The notes beneath the pieces were generated by a model that did no database searches, was not told where the DNA came from, and saw only the letters and a program-made list of their open reading frames with translations. From assembly GCF_000020725.1 (NCBI RefSeq), contig NC_011146.1, forward strand, positions 434,001 through 498,000: a DNA stretch of 64,000 nucleotides, written 5' to 3'. Of the stretch, positions 28,344 through 36,540 are shown piece after piece. Within the stretch, counting starts at the first letter, position 1; each line of letters begins with the position of its first letter. The position numbers and the translations under genes are program-made. The stretch comes from Citrifermentans bemidjiense Bem (lineage in GTDB: Bacteria > Desulfobacterota > Desulfuromonadia > Geobacterales > Geobacteraceae).

Positions 28344-29270
28344 ATGAGCAAAAAAATTCTGGTCATTCTGTCTGAATGGGGGTTCTGGGGGGAAGAGTTG
28401 GTCGGACCTCTGGAGGTGTTGCAAAGCAGGAACTACAAACCAGTCCTTTGTACCCCTACGGGGCGGCGGCCGCGCGCCCTTCCACCCAGCATGGACCCCG
28501 GCTACAAAGACCCGCCCTTGGGTAAAACCGTGGCGACCCCGGAAATGGCGGAGAAGGTACGGAGACTCGATGATCCCTCCAATCCCTACCTCGCCAACCA
28601 GAGGAGTTTGAAGGCGATGCTGCCGGAACGGCCGTACTGGAGTGACCTTGGGGAGCTGGGCTATCCGGACGAAAGGGGGCAGATGAAAATGTCCTACTAC
28701 CCCCTGCGGAAGTGGGAGGGATATTGCCGGGCGCGGGCCCAAGCCCAGCAGGCGCTGGTGGAGGAATTCGAGGCACTGCTGCTGGTTGGCGGCAGCGGAC
28801 CGATGATCGACCTGGTCAACAACTACCGCGTCCACGACGCCATCCTCGCTTTCAAGCAGGCCGATAAGCCCATCGCCGCGGAATGTTACGGAGTCGCCTG
28901 CCTGGCTAAAGCCCGCAACTTCGACGATCCGCGCAGCATCATCTGGGGAAAACACGTCACGGGTCATCCCCAGGAGTACGACTATAGGGACCTGGCCGGC
29001 GTGCTCGATCCGGAGACTGGTGCCATGCTGAGCAGGGAGGCGGGAAACCCTGACCGCTGGGTGAACTTCGGCCCCCCGTTTTACACCCTGGAACATATTC
29101 TCAGGGATGCCACCGGGCCGGAAGGGGGGGTCCATGGAAGCGTGGGCCGCCCCCATTCGGTAATCGTCGATTACCCGTTAATTACCGGCCGCTCGACTGC
29201 CGATTCATACACGACAGGCGAGAAACTCGTCGAGGTGCTTGAGAAAGGCCTGCGAAGATACGGGTGGTGA
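28344..29270 (+). CDS. DJ-1/PfpI family protein (type 1 glutamine amidotransferase-like)
   Basis: 308 residues, longer than simple DJ-1 proteins. The start KKILVILSEWGFWGEELVGPLEVL and the nucleophile elbow AAECYGVACLAKA (Cys about residue 185) fit the class I amidotransferase-like fold, with the acidic partner in SEWG. Long forms of this group include Hsp31-like glyoxalases, chaperones and hydrolases. The exact activity cannot be assigned. It ends upstream of the convergent tRNA-Asn. Confidence 0.82.
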   Translation: MSKKILVILSEWGFWGEELVGPLEVLQSRNYKPVLCTPTGRRPRALPPSMDPGYKDPPLGKTVATPEMAEKVRRLDDPSNPYLANQRSLKAMLPERPYWSDLGELGYPDERGQMKMSYYPLRKWEGYCRARAQAQQALVEEFEALLLVGGSGPMIDLVNNYRVHDAILAFKQADKPIAAECYGVACLAKARNFDDPRSIIWGKHVTGHPQEYDYRDLAGVLDPETGAMLSREAGNPDRWVNFGPPFYTLEHILRDATGPEGGVHGSVGRPHSVIVDYPLITGRSTADSYTTGEKLVEVLEKGLRRYGW

Positions 29271-29331
29271 CAAAACAACAGGTTTATAGTGGTGCTTCAG
29301 GGGGAAAGGATACGTGGGAGGATACGTGAAC

Positions 29332-29365
29332 AAAAAAGGGTTACGGCTGAAAACCGTAACCCTTT
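29332..29365 (-). terminator. Terminator of tRNA-Asn (possibly bidirectional)
   Basis: AAAGGGTTACGG and CCGTAACCCTTT form a 12-bp perfect stem with a 7-base loop. On the minus strand it is followed by six T residues, eight bases beyond the tRNA 3' end. On the plus strand it could also end the DJ-1 transcript. Confidence 0.85.
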
Positions 29366-29372
29366 GTATGTT

Positions 29373-29448
29373 TGGCTCCCCATCGCGGACTCGAACCACG
29401 GACATGGTGATTAACAGTCACCCGCTCTACCGACTGAGCTAATGGGGA
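29373..29448 (-). tRNA. tRNA-Asn (GTT)
   Basis: A complete 76-base cloverleaf on the minus strand: acceptor TCCCCAT/ATGGGGA, D-arm AGCTCAGTCGGTAGAGC, anticodon loop CTGTTAA, T-arm GGTTCGAGTCC, encoded CCA. The anticodon GTT reads AAC/AAT. Confidence 0.97.
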
Positions 29449-29530
29449 ATATTCGGTTGCACGAGTTGTTAACCTCGCGTTTCCCCGCGCTAGGAGCGCC
29501 TCTGGCACCCCGTCCCGCGAAGAGATTACG

Positions 29531-29559
29531 TGTATAACATAGCACTTTTGGCGTGTCAA
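29531..29559 (-). promoter_or_regulatory. Sigma-70 promoter of tRNA-Asn
   Basis: On the minus strand TTGACA (29554-29559), 17-base spacer, TATACA (29531-29536). It gives a leader of roughly 75 bases before the mature tRNA. Confidence 0.75.
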
Positions 29560-29717
29560 TAGGAATTCTGCACACGCGCTCCGCTCCCAGGAATTTTTTT
29601 CAGCGCGGGCGAACAGCTCCTGTCGTTGCGGTGGGGAAGGGGGAGAACCCGAAACTGGTAAGGATGAGCGATGGGGTGATCTACTAGGGAAAGGGGCTTG
29701 GTCCTTCCTTTTCAGCT

Positions 29718-30044
29718 CTAAAGCGAGGGGATAGGCATGAATCCGGACCCCTCCCTGCACCAGGGGCGCTCCAAGCGGAAGGAGCCGCAGCGGCAGGGTA
29801 TGATTGGCATCCTGGCGTGCAGGTAGGTCGCGTAGCTGAGAAAATCACGGTGGTACCAGATTTCCTGCACGGTTCCCGTTGGGGAGTGAGACAGCTTACT
29901 CCCGCAACGAGGGCAGGCGACGGTTTCGAGGGAATACTCGATCTTGATGTCGAGCCGGTTCGAATGGTCGGTGAAGCATGCGGAGGTAACCCGCCAAGGC
30001 GGGGCAAGCCCGAGAGTTGCCGTGAATATCGAGATTTGGTCCAT
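29718..30044 (-). pseudogene. Truncated ISL3 family transposase (N-terminal zinc-ribbon part)
   Basis: 108 residues matching only the N-terminal region of ISL3 transposases: LGLAPPWRVTSACF, RLDIKIEY, a CPRCG zinc pair, HRDFLSYATYLHARMP, and RPWCREGSGF, after which the family normally continues for about 300 residues with the DDE core. Here the frame ends with MPIPSL, so the catalytic part is lost. It lies upstream of tRNA-Asn and is an insertion-sequence remnant. Confidence 0.8.
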
Positions 30045-30383
30045 CGTCCTTCCTTGAAAACGGTTGGCGGCCGGGGGCTAAGCAGCGAGTTCCTCCCTGC
30101 TTTACACGTAGTGTGCCAGGTGCCGTAGGTCGATGTAACCTCGCATGATACTTGGCATTCCCTACAGTATGAGCCTGCCGCTCCCCGAAAAAAGGATGTC
30201 CACATTTTTGCTGATGGTTAAAAAGGAGCGGTTCAAAATGCCCGGCAGGATGCATCGCGATAGCATCGGGTGCCACCAGATAGAAGGGAAAATAAACCAT
30301 TTTTCTTGCGCCCGATGTAAAGGGTGGTAGCCTTTCCCATGTGTTTTTTTGCTGAGGTCATCTCATAAACGGGGGGGTAACGG
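30045..30383. other. Intergenic region upstream of the transposase remnant and mscL
   Basis: 339 bases, less GC-rich than its neighbours. It probably holds the left flank of the dead ISL3 element and the mscL promoter. Clear terminal inverted repeats were not found. Only short open frames without convincing ribosome-binding sites occur. Confidence 0.35.
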
Positions 30384-30818
30384 ATGCTTAAAGAATTCAA
30401 GCAGTTTGCTCTCAAGGGGAACGTGCTGGACTTGGCTGTAGCTGTCGTGCTCGGCGCCGCGTTCGGAAAAATTGTAAGCTCCTTCGTATCCGACATACTC
30501 ACCCCGCCCATCGGAAAACTCCTCGGAAACATCGACTTCTCCTCGTTATTCCTGAATCTCACCAGCACCCCGATCCGCTCTGTAGCAGAGGCTAAAGCCC
30601 TGGGGGCGCCGGTCATCGCCTATGGTCTCTTCCTGAACGCTGTATTTGACTTCATCATCATCGCCTTTGCGCTGTTCCTGCTGGTGCGCCAGGTGAGCAA
30701 GATGCTTCCCCCTCCGACACCCCCGGTTGCCACCAAGGAATGTCCACACTGCTGCACCATGATACCTGTCAAAGCGTCCCGTTGTCCCAACTGCACTTCA
30801 TCCCAGTCTGAAGCCTAA
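30384..30818 (+). CDS. mscL: Large-conductance mechanosensitive channel MscL with zinc-ribbon tail
   Basis: 144 residues. The channel part is standard: N-terminal helix [21 protein letters not shown], pore helix TM1 with the [12 protein letters not shown] segment, and TM2 [18 protein letters not shown]. It opens under membrane tension to release solutes on osmotic downshock. In place of the usual C-terminal helical bundle there is a proline linker and a CPHC...CPNC zinc-ribbon-like tail (about residues 119-138). It lies 19 bases before the OmpA gene and may be co-transcribed. Confidence 0.93.
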   Translation: MLKEFKQFALKGNVLDLAVAVVLGAAFGKIVSSFVSDILTPPIGKLLGNIDFSSLFLNLTSTPIRSVAEAKALGAPVIAYGLFLNAVFDFIIIAFALFLLVRQVSKMLPPPTPPVATKECPHCCTMIPVKASRCPNCTSSQSEA

Positions 30819-30837
30819 CTACGATAGGAGGTGTGAG

Positions 30838-32217
30838 ATGAAAAAGTACCTGCAGCTTGTTCTGGTTCCTGCGTTGCTTTTGGGCCTGTTCACGCAGTCG
30901 TACGCAGAGGTGAAGCCGGAAAGCTTCTCCGTTTCTCCCTACGTTGCCGGTTACAGCTTTTTTGGGAGGGAACGGCTTGAAACCGGACCAGCGGTCGGAT
31001 TGCGTGGTGGCTACAACTTCACCAGCCATTTCGGCATGGAGGCGGTGCTGACCTACATAAGCACCGAAGGGAAGGACGGTTCCGGGATCGGGGACGTGGA
31101 CGCTCTCAACTACCACCTGGACATGCTGTATCACTTCATGCCCGAAAATACGCTGGTCCCTTACCTCGCCATGGGGTATGGCGGCCACTGGCGCGATTAC
31201 GAGGGGGATGGGGAAGTGAACCGATCCGCTTTTAACTATGGCGGCGGGGTGAAGTATTTTCTTACCGATGCCATGGCGCTTAGAGGCGATGTGCGTCATA
31301 TCATAATGAAGGACCGGGATGAAACCTTCCACGACCTTGAATACGGCCTGGGGGTCGATTTCATTTTCGGCGGGGCCAAGGCCGCTCCGGCAGTTGCCGC
31401 CGCCCCCGTGGCCGCTCCCGTGGTGCAACCTCCGGCAGCGGAAGCCCCCTTGGAGCCGGTACCGGCAGCGGAACCTGCGCCGGGGCACTACAAGTATTGT
31501 GTAACACTGCAGGGCGAGTTCGACATAGACAAAGCCGAGATCAGGCCTGAATACCGCGACGAGGTCGCAACAGTCGGCAAGTTCATGAAGCAGTACCCGA
31601 CCACCACCGCGGTTATCGAAGGGCACACCGATAACGTCGGCGATCCCCAGTACAACCTCGATCTTTCCAAGCGCCGCGCGCAGGCAGTCGTCGATTATCT
31701 GGTCGACAACTACGGTATCGAGCGCTCGCGCCTGGAGGCCCGGGGCTTTGGTATGGCGCGTCCGATAGCCACCAACAACACCGACGAGGGGAGGCAGGCC
31801 AACCGCCGCATCGAGGCGATCATCGACTGCGCCTTCGACGTCAAGGAAGTCCAGCCCCCGGACCGGCTCTGCATGACCCTGCTGCTCGAGTTCGATAGCG
31901 GCAAAGCCGATATCAAGCCGCAGTATCGCGACGAAATGGCCAAAGTAGGGGAATACATGAACAAGTATCCCACCACGACGGCGGTTATCGAAGGCCACAC
32001 CGACAACGTCGGCGGCTCCGACTACAACATGAAGTTGTCGCAGCGACGCGCGGAAAACGCGGTGCAGTACCTGGTGCAGAATTTCGGCATAGATAAAAGC
32101 CGCCTCTCCGCCAAGGGGTACGGCTACACGCGGCGCATCGCCTACAACAGCACGCCCGAGGGGCGAGCCAAGAACCGCAGGATCAACGCCGTCATCGACT
32201 GCGTCATCAAGAAATAG
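30838..32217 (+). CDS. Outer-membrane porin with two tandem OmpA domains
   Basis: 459 residues. A signal peptide (ends QSYAE, about residue 22) is followed by an 8-strand OmpA-type beta-barrel (about 30-180), an Ala/Pro-rich linker, and two successive OmpA C-terminal domains (about 218-335 and 343-459). Both carry the peptidoglycan-binding signature VIEGHTDNVG with the D...R pair (NLDLSKRRA and NMKLSQRRA). The two copies are closely similar, so a recent internal duplication is likely. The protein anchors the outer membrane to the cell wall. Confidence 0.93.
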   Translation: MKKYLQLVLVPALLLGLFTQSYAEVKPESFSVSPYVAGYSFFGRERLETGPAVGLRGGYNFTSHFGMEAVLTYISTEGKDGSGIGDVDALNYHLDMLYHFMPENTLVPYLAMGYGGHWRDYEGDGEVNRSAFNYGGGVKYFLTDAMALRGDVRHIIMKDRDETFHDLEYGLGVDFIFGGAKAAPAVAAAPVAAPVVQPPAAEAPLEPVPAAEPAPGHYKYCVTLQGEFDIDKAEIRPEYRDEVATVGKFMKQYPTTTAVIEGHTDNVGDPQYNLDLSKRRAQAVVDYLVDNYGIERSRLEARGFGMARPIATNNTDEGRQANRRIEAIIDCAFDVKEVQPPDRLCMTLLLEFDSGKADIKPQYRDEMAKVGEYMNKYPTTTAVIEGHTDNVGGSDYNMKLSQRRAENAVQYLVQNFGIDKSRLSAKGYGYTRRIAYNSTPEGRAKNRRINAVIDCVIKK

Positions 32218-32226
32218 CTAAAATCT

Positions 32227-32280
32227 AGATTAAGACTAAGACTAAGATTAAGATTGAGTCTAAGGCAAAGACTTGAGAAG
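32227..32280 (+). repeat. Short tandem repeat (GATTAAGACTAA type), left arm
   Basis: Degenerate six-base units (GATTAA, GACTAA, GATTAA, GATTGA) directly after the porin stop. A related stretch occurs in inverted orientation at 32343-32420, on the other side of a terminator hairpin. Confidence 0.7.
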
Positions 32281-32288
32281 AACTAAAG

Positions 32289-32315
32289 AAGGGGAAGCCG
32301 TTTTGGCTTCCCCTT
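32289..32315. terminator. Bidirectional terminator between porin and convergent gene
   Basis: AAGGGGAAGCC (32289-32299), loop GTTTT, GGCTTCCCCTT (32305-32315): an 11-bp perfect stem between convergent genes. Confidence 0.7.
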
Positions 32316-32342
32316 CCTGTTTGTGGTGCAACCCGATGTCTC

Positions 32343-32420
32343 TGATTTAGATGTGAGTCTGAATCCAAGGTCTGAACTCACAGTCTCGGATTTTAAACTC
32401 AATCTTAATCTCAATCTCGC
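32343..32420 (-). repeat. Short tandem repeat, right arm (inverted)
   Basis: The minus strand reads GAGATTGAGATTAAGATTGAG followed by TCTGAGACT-like units, mirroring 32227-32280. Together the arms frame the terminator hairpin. Confidence 0.6.
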
Positions 32421-32428
32421 CTTTTGCT

Positions 32429-33082
32429 TTACCCAATCTCCTTGGCGATGAACTTCTGCACCCCGCGCAGCATATCCTCGACGTCGGCGGTGCGGTACCT
32501 GGAGCCATCCCCGGCAATGAAGTCTTCCTTCATGTAGCACCAGTCCTTCACCCGCTGGTAGGTTCCCACCTGGTACACCTTTGCCTGGTAGAGGGCCTCG
32601 TTCATCTTGGAGAGGTCCCCGGCAGGAATGGAATTACTCCCGCAGATCAACGTCAACGCCTGCTCCAGCAGGACCGAGGCCAAGATGCTGGCTGTTGCCA
32701 GTTCCCCCCTGCGCAGGAAATCGAGCGTCCGCCCCCCGAGGTACTCCAGAACGGCATGGTCCAGGAACAGCTTGACCTCGGTGAGCCCGCCTCGTTCGAA
32801 TTCGGTGCGCGCAGACTGCACGATGGCGCGGCAGTTGTCGAAGCTTTCCTTGTAGGTGATGTTGATGATTTTGGCGTAGATCGCCTCGAAGTTGCGGTAG
32901 TAGGCGCTTTCCTCGCCGAAAACCTGCTGCAGCAGGCTCAGGGCGGAATTGGCCCAATCCTGGAACAGCTTGGAGTCCACGACCGCGGCAATATCGTTTA
33001 TCTGCTGGGATGAATTGACCTTCTTCCCCTTTTCGGCCAGTTCCTCGAATTTCCTCGCAATGGTGTAATCAAGCTTTAACAT
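32429..33082 (-). CDS. Hypothetical helical protein (217 aa)
   Basis: 217 residues, predicted almost entirely helical, with no membrane segment or metal motif. Segments such as DWANSALSLLQQVFGEESAYYRNF and ELATASILASVLLEQALTLICG recall AbiV/DUF4145-like HEPN bundles, but the Rx4-6H motif of active HEPN RNases is absent. The recognition is weak. Convergent with the porin gene; about 90 bases separate its start from the following metallopeptidase gene's stop. Confidence 0.6.
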   Translation of the reverse strand: MLKLDYTIARKFEELAEKGKKVNSSQQINDIAAVVDSKLFQDWANSALSLLQQVFGEESAYYRNFEAIYAKIINITYKESFDNCRAIVQSARTEFERGGLTEVKLFLDHAVLEYLGGRTLDFLRRGELATASILASVLLEQALTLICGSNSIPAGDLSKMNEALYQAKVYQVGTYQRVKDWCYMKEDFIAGDGSRYRTADVEDMLRGVQKFIAKEIG

Positions 33083-33171
33083 GAGGTGTTTACTCCTTGT
33101 CTTGGAGTACGGAGACCTTTAGGGTCACTTCACCGTATCGGCTGAACCTTGACGGTACTTGAGGGGAATGC

Positions 33172-33753
33172 TTATGCGGGGGTGATGCTTATGCGGGGAG
33201 CCTGCAACCGGCGACCCACTATGGCCTTGTGCCGGGTGCGCAACGAGGCCAGGTCCCCCTCCAGGAAGTCCAGCGCGGAGGGCTCGGGAATCAGCTCCAG
33301 GTACGCGTCCACCAGCTTTCCCATCAGGAGGTTATAGCTTTTGGTGGACGAGCCATGCGCGTAGTTGCGCCCGGGGAAACGGCGGATGTCGCCGTCGCAG
33401 GCAGGGGAGATGTGGTACAGCTCGTGAAAAATGGTGATCAGCTTCTCCCGCTGGGGAAGCTCGAGGAATCGGGGCACCAGGAAGTAGATGACGTAGAGCA
33501 TCTCCTCCCCCTGGTGCTTGATGGTCGGCATGGTGCAGAGTACGCTGCGCCGCCCGCGCCGCGCCTTGACAGACCTTTCCCCGCCGGCGAAACGCAGGGG
33601 GTGGATCTTGGCAAGGCTGCCGCCGCGGGTGGTCCTGCCGGTCGAGACGCAGACCAGCAGTTTGTCGGGGATTACGTGTTGCAGTTGCGGGGTCCGGGCG
33701 GTGATATCCCGGATCAGGCGCTCCAACTCCCCGGTCAGGTTGAGCGTGGTCAA
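33172..33753 (-). CDS. Putative zinc metallopeptidase
   Basis: 193 residues. The HExxH motif is present as TIFHELYHISP (about residue 110), with a further acidic/His-rich stretch NYAHGSSTKSYN about 25 residues later that could give a third ligand. The arrangement resembles the putative phage metallopeptidase family. The next gene upstream encodes a diheme cytochrome whose stop is one base before this start, so they are probably co-translated. Substrate unknown. Confidence 0.75.
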   Translation of the reverse strand: MTTLNLTGELERLIRDITARTPQLQHVIPDKLLVCVSTGRTTRGGSLAKIHPLRFAGGERSVKARRGRRSVLCTMPTIKHQGEEMLYVIYFLVPRFLELPQREKLITIFHELYHISPACDGDIRRFPGRNYAHGSSTKSYNLLMGKLVDAYLELIPEPSALDFLEGDLASLRTRHKAIVGRRLQAPRISITPA

Positions 33754-33754
33754 A

Positions 33755-34048
33755 CTAAACCCCGGCGAGCCTCAGCTTGTGGCAGAACAGGCAGCGCGAA
33801 GGGCCGTCCTTCGGCTTGACAGGGTGCTTGGCCGGGAAAGGAACGCCGCCGGGCTCGTAATGGCAGGCCGGGCAACCTTTGTCCGCCTCGATCTTGCTTC
33901 CGGTTTTCTTGAATATTTCGTAGGAAGCCTTGTGGTTGTTGTCCAGGGGGACCCGCTTGGTGGTTTCCTCGCCGGAGATTAGGTAGAACGTGCCGAAGAC
34001 GGCCGCGATGATGATGATGAAGAACCAGTCCTTCTTGCCGATGCGCAT
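33755..34048 (-). CDS. Small membrane-anchored diheme c-type cytochrome
   Basis: 97 residues. One N-terminal hydrophobic helix (about 8-24, FFIIIIAAVFGTFYL) serves as membrane anchor or signal. Two heme-binding motifs follow, CPACH (about residue 59) and CLFCH (about 86). No other domain. It is likely a periplasmic electron carrier, as is common in metal-reducing deltaproteobacteria. It is directly upstream of the metallopeptidase gene. Confidence 0.88.
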   Translation of the reverse strand: MRIGKKDWFFIIIIAAVFGTFYLISGEETTKRVPLDNNHKASYEIFKKTGSKIEADKGCPACHYEPGGVPFPAKHPVKPKDGPSRCLFCHKLRLAGV

Positions 34049-34141
34049 GTAAGCCCTCCGAAGATAACAATTGCGGCGAGGGTAAACGTGCCGCGCGGAA
34101 AATTCAAGAGAAAACTAAAACCATTAGCCACCTTCCCCGCT

Positions 34142-34912
34142 TCAGGAGGCGCAGCCTATGGCGCCGTTATGCTGGGGGTGTTCCGGGATCACCACCTGCA
34201 TCCCGCACTGCTGCCGCAACAGGGTCACCATGGCCCGGTTCAGGGCCACCCCTCCGGTAATCACCAGTGTGTCGGAGGGAAAGCGCTTCAGCATGGGCAT
34301 CACCCGCTTGACCAGGGTGAGGTTGACCCCCGCGCAAAGCCGCTCGGGCGCGTACCCCCGCAGGATCTGGCCGATCAGCTCGCTCTCGCCGAAGATGCCG
34401 CAGGTGGCGTCCAGCGCCACCGGGTCTGCCGAGTGCGAGGAGAGCTCTTCCAGCGAAACCTCAAGCACGGCTGCCATGTTCTCCAGGTAGCGCCCGCTGG
34501 AGGCGGCGCACTTGTCGTTCATCACGAAGTCGGTCAGCCTGCCTCCCACCACCTGGGCCACCTTGGTGTCCTGCCCCCCCATGTCGAGCAGGGTGAAGTT
34601 GGCTAATCCCGTCTGGGTGCGCGCGCCGGCGACGTGGGCCTTGATCTCCGAGATGACCCGGGCGCCGTGGAGGTTGATGCTGTTCCTGCCGTAGCCGGTG
34701 ACTGTGATCTCCGCTTCGGCGAGTTCCTCCGCCGTGAAGATGCCGCTCCCCAAAAGGTCGAGCGACAGCTCGTCGTTCACCATGCTGCCGTACTTCTTGT
34801 AAAAGGAGATGGTGTCCAGGTCCGCGAGCCTGACGATATTCGCTCCGCGCATCAGTGCGAACTTCGCCTTTCTACTCCCCAGATCTATACCTATTTTCAA
34901 TTTGTCTGGCAC
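34142..34912 (-). CDS. 2-Hydroxyacyl-CoA dehydratase activase (BadF/BcrA ATPase family)
   Basis: 256 residues with an ASKHA ATPase fold: KIGIDLGSRKAKFALM, TVTGYGRNS, LLDMGGQDTK and ITGGVALNRA. The two cysteines that hold the [4Fe-4S] cluster between subunits are in MNDKCAASSGRYLE and DATCGIFGESE. The activase passes one energised electron to a dehydratase using ATP. The start is GTG at 34912; an in-frame TTG at 34900 is possible. The next gene upstream encodes the likely dehydratase partner. Confidence 0.88.
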   Translation of the reverse strand: MPDKLKIGIDLGSRKAKFALMRGANIVRLADLDTISFYKKYGSMVNDELSLDLLGSGIFTAEELAEAEITVTGYGRNSINLHGARVISEIKAHVAGARTQTGLANFTLLDMGGQDTKVAQVVGGRLTDFVMNDKCAASSGRYLENMAAVLEVSLEELSSHSADPVALDATCGIFGESELIGQILRGYAPERLCAGVNLTLVKRVMPMLKRFPSDTLVITGGVALNRAMVTLLRQQCGMQVVIPEHPQHNGAIGCAS

Positions 34913-35073
34913 CTGAATGCTCTGCTCCTGTCACTGTGGCGATTGCTTACTAGTTTATTGTTTTTTCTCATTTACTACACTTGCGAAATCAAGGTCGCAT
35001 TGTATATTTTGTCACGGGTCAGTAAATGGGCTCTGTATCGGAACAGGATTGCAACACGATGAGGCTCCTCCTC

Positions 35074-36057
35074 TCAGTCACGATCCTCAAGCAGTTCCAG
35101 AAATCCTTCCACCCTGATCTTTGTTCTGGCATCTATGGCGCCCGGTTTGTCACCCTCGAGCGTCATGATTGGAAGCTTGATGCTTTTTCTGAGAACCATG
35201 TCCTCTATCTGCCGGAAGCAGAAAGACTGAACATAATGGATGACGCCGTCGATGCGGCGCTTCTCTATCTCCCGCGAGATGTCAGCGAGCCGATGGAAGA
35301 TGTCATAGGGATAGCTGTAGGCTCGGTACTGTTCCACCAGGTCCTCGATCCCGAAAGGCATGGAGAACTGCCGCTGGGTCTCGTTGAAGACTACCCTGGC
35401 GCCTACCTCCTCCAGAAAGCCGTAAAGTCCGGATATGATCGGCGGCACCCCCAGGAAAGCGAGCCTTAAGCGCTCGTGGCGCGGCGCACGGACGGCCGCG
35501 GCGGCGATGAAGGCGTCGACCTCGGCCTCGAACGCGTCCGGGTCGCCGTTCATGTCCGAGGTGCAGACCTGGAAGTAATGGTTCTCCTCCCCGGTCACCT
35601 TGTCTTCCTGCCAGGAGAGGCGGTCAATTTCGTGGACTTTGGCGCGGATCCGGTCCAGGCGCTTTTTCGCCTCGCCCACATGGTCCCAGTCGACGCCGAA
35701 CTGTCCCATCAGCTTTTCGATCTCTTTTTTGAGCGGCACAGCCTCGCGCCCGGCAGGATAGGCGAAGGGGTAGACGTGCACCCCGTTCAGGGAGAGCACC
35801 TCCATGAGCGCCTTGGTGTAGCTGCAGTCCCCCTCGGTGACGGCGATCAGTTCGGTGACGCCGCTTTGCACCACGGCGCCGTAGATCCCCTTGATCCAGG
35901 CGCAGACATTCCTCGGGAAACCGGTGAGTTCTGCATCTTCGATGAGCGACGCGTTGTCATGGTGGGTGATGAAGACGTTGTTCAGGTCGATGGGAACCAC
36001 GCCCGCCGCGATCAGCACCTCGAGCGGGATGGTGGTGGTAAAGCCTACTCTGCGCAA
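35074..36057 (-). CDS. 2-Hydroxyacyl-CoA dehydratase/benzoyl-CoA reductase D-component family
   Basis: 327 residues. The opening RRVGFTTTIPLEVLIAAGVVPIDLNNVF and the cysteines in RNVCAWIKGIYG, EGDCSYTKALME and VQSFCFRQIED fit HgdB/FldB-type subunits, which coordinate a [4Fe-4S] cluster. Only one such subunit is present, whereas dehydratases use two, so the enzyme may be homodimeric or act on a different substrate. It is 161 bases upstream of the activase gene and four bases after the membrane-protein gene. Confidence 0.85.
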   Translation of the reverse strand: MRRVGFTTTIPLEVLIAAGVVPIDLNNVFITHHDNASLIEDAELTGFPRNVCAWIKGIYGAVVQSGVTELIAVTEGDCSYTKALMEVLSLNGVHVYPFAYPAGREAVPLKKEIEKLMGQFGVDWDHVGEAKKRLDRIRAKVHEIDRLSWQEDKVTGEENHYFQVCTSDMNGDPDAFEAEVDAFIAAAAVRAPRHERLRLAFLGVPPIISGLYGFLEEVGARVVFNETQRQFSMPFGIEDLVEQYRAYSYPYDIFHRLADISREIEKRRIDGVIHYVQSFCFRQIEDMVLRKSIKLPIMTLEGDKPGAIDARTKIRVEGFLELLEDRD

Positions 36058-36060
36058 AAC

Positions 36061-36399
36061 TTACTCCGTCTTGATGAAATTGAGGTAGATGAGCACCGCC
36101 CCTATGGCGAGGCCGCCGAATGCGAAGGGAAGTGTGGAGGAAACCGAAAGGGTGTCCCCCTCGGTCGGCAGGGTGTAGCGCAGCAAAAGCAGCAGTGAGA
36201 CAGCGGCGAAAAGCATTGAGAGCACGAACTTGGAACGGACCACGATGGCATAAAAGGCGATGACCAGGAACGCGCCGATGATCCACGGGTTGCTCATCGC
36301 GCTTTTCACGGTGAGGGTTTTTATCAAATGTACGAGGTTGGCGGTCTCGAAGGGTGCCAGCGTCTCGACGGTCTTTTGAACGACAGCTTCTTTATCCAT
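36061..36399 (-). CDS. Small membrane protein
   Basis: 112 residues with three predicted membrane helices (about 36-54, 57-72 and 92-108) and a short cytoplasmic N-terminus. No family recognised. Its stop is three bases before the dehydratase-like gene, so it is probably first in the same transcript. A link to the dehydratase/activase pair is inferred from position only. Confidence 0.7.
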   Translation of the reverse strand: MDKEAVVQKTVETLAPFETANLVHLIKTLTVKSAMSNPWIIGAFLVIAFYAIVVRSKFVLSMLFAAVSLLLLLRYTLPTEGDTLSVSSTLPFAFGGLAIGAVLIYLNFIKTE

Positions 36400-36540
36400 C
36401 TCGGATCTCCTAATAAACGCTAGATTATAAGCAAATGGGCTGATTTGGCAAGAAGTTAAAGCGGGTTGCCTCCCGGCCTAATCCTTACGTGATAACGGAG
36501 CGAACCGCCGGCCCGCTGCCGGTAGAAAGGAGAAGCAGCT

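Noticed and set aside
30145..30330. 61-codon open frame upstream of mscL
   Set aside because: No domain; lies in the flank of the dead ISL3 element.
30769..31998. 409-codon minus-strand frame opposite the porin
   Set aside because: Opposite the well-defined OmpA porin; repeats of its own sequence reflect the duplicated OmpA domains.
36400..36540. Possible glycine riboswitch before gcvT
   Set aside because: The upstream region is short and does not show the conserved glycine-riboswitch aptamer motifs; none was recognised.
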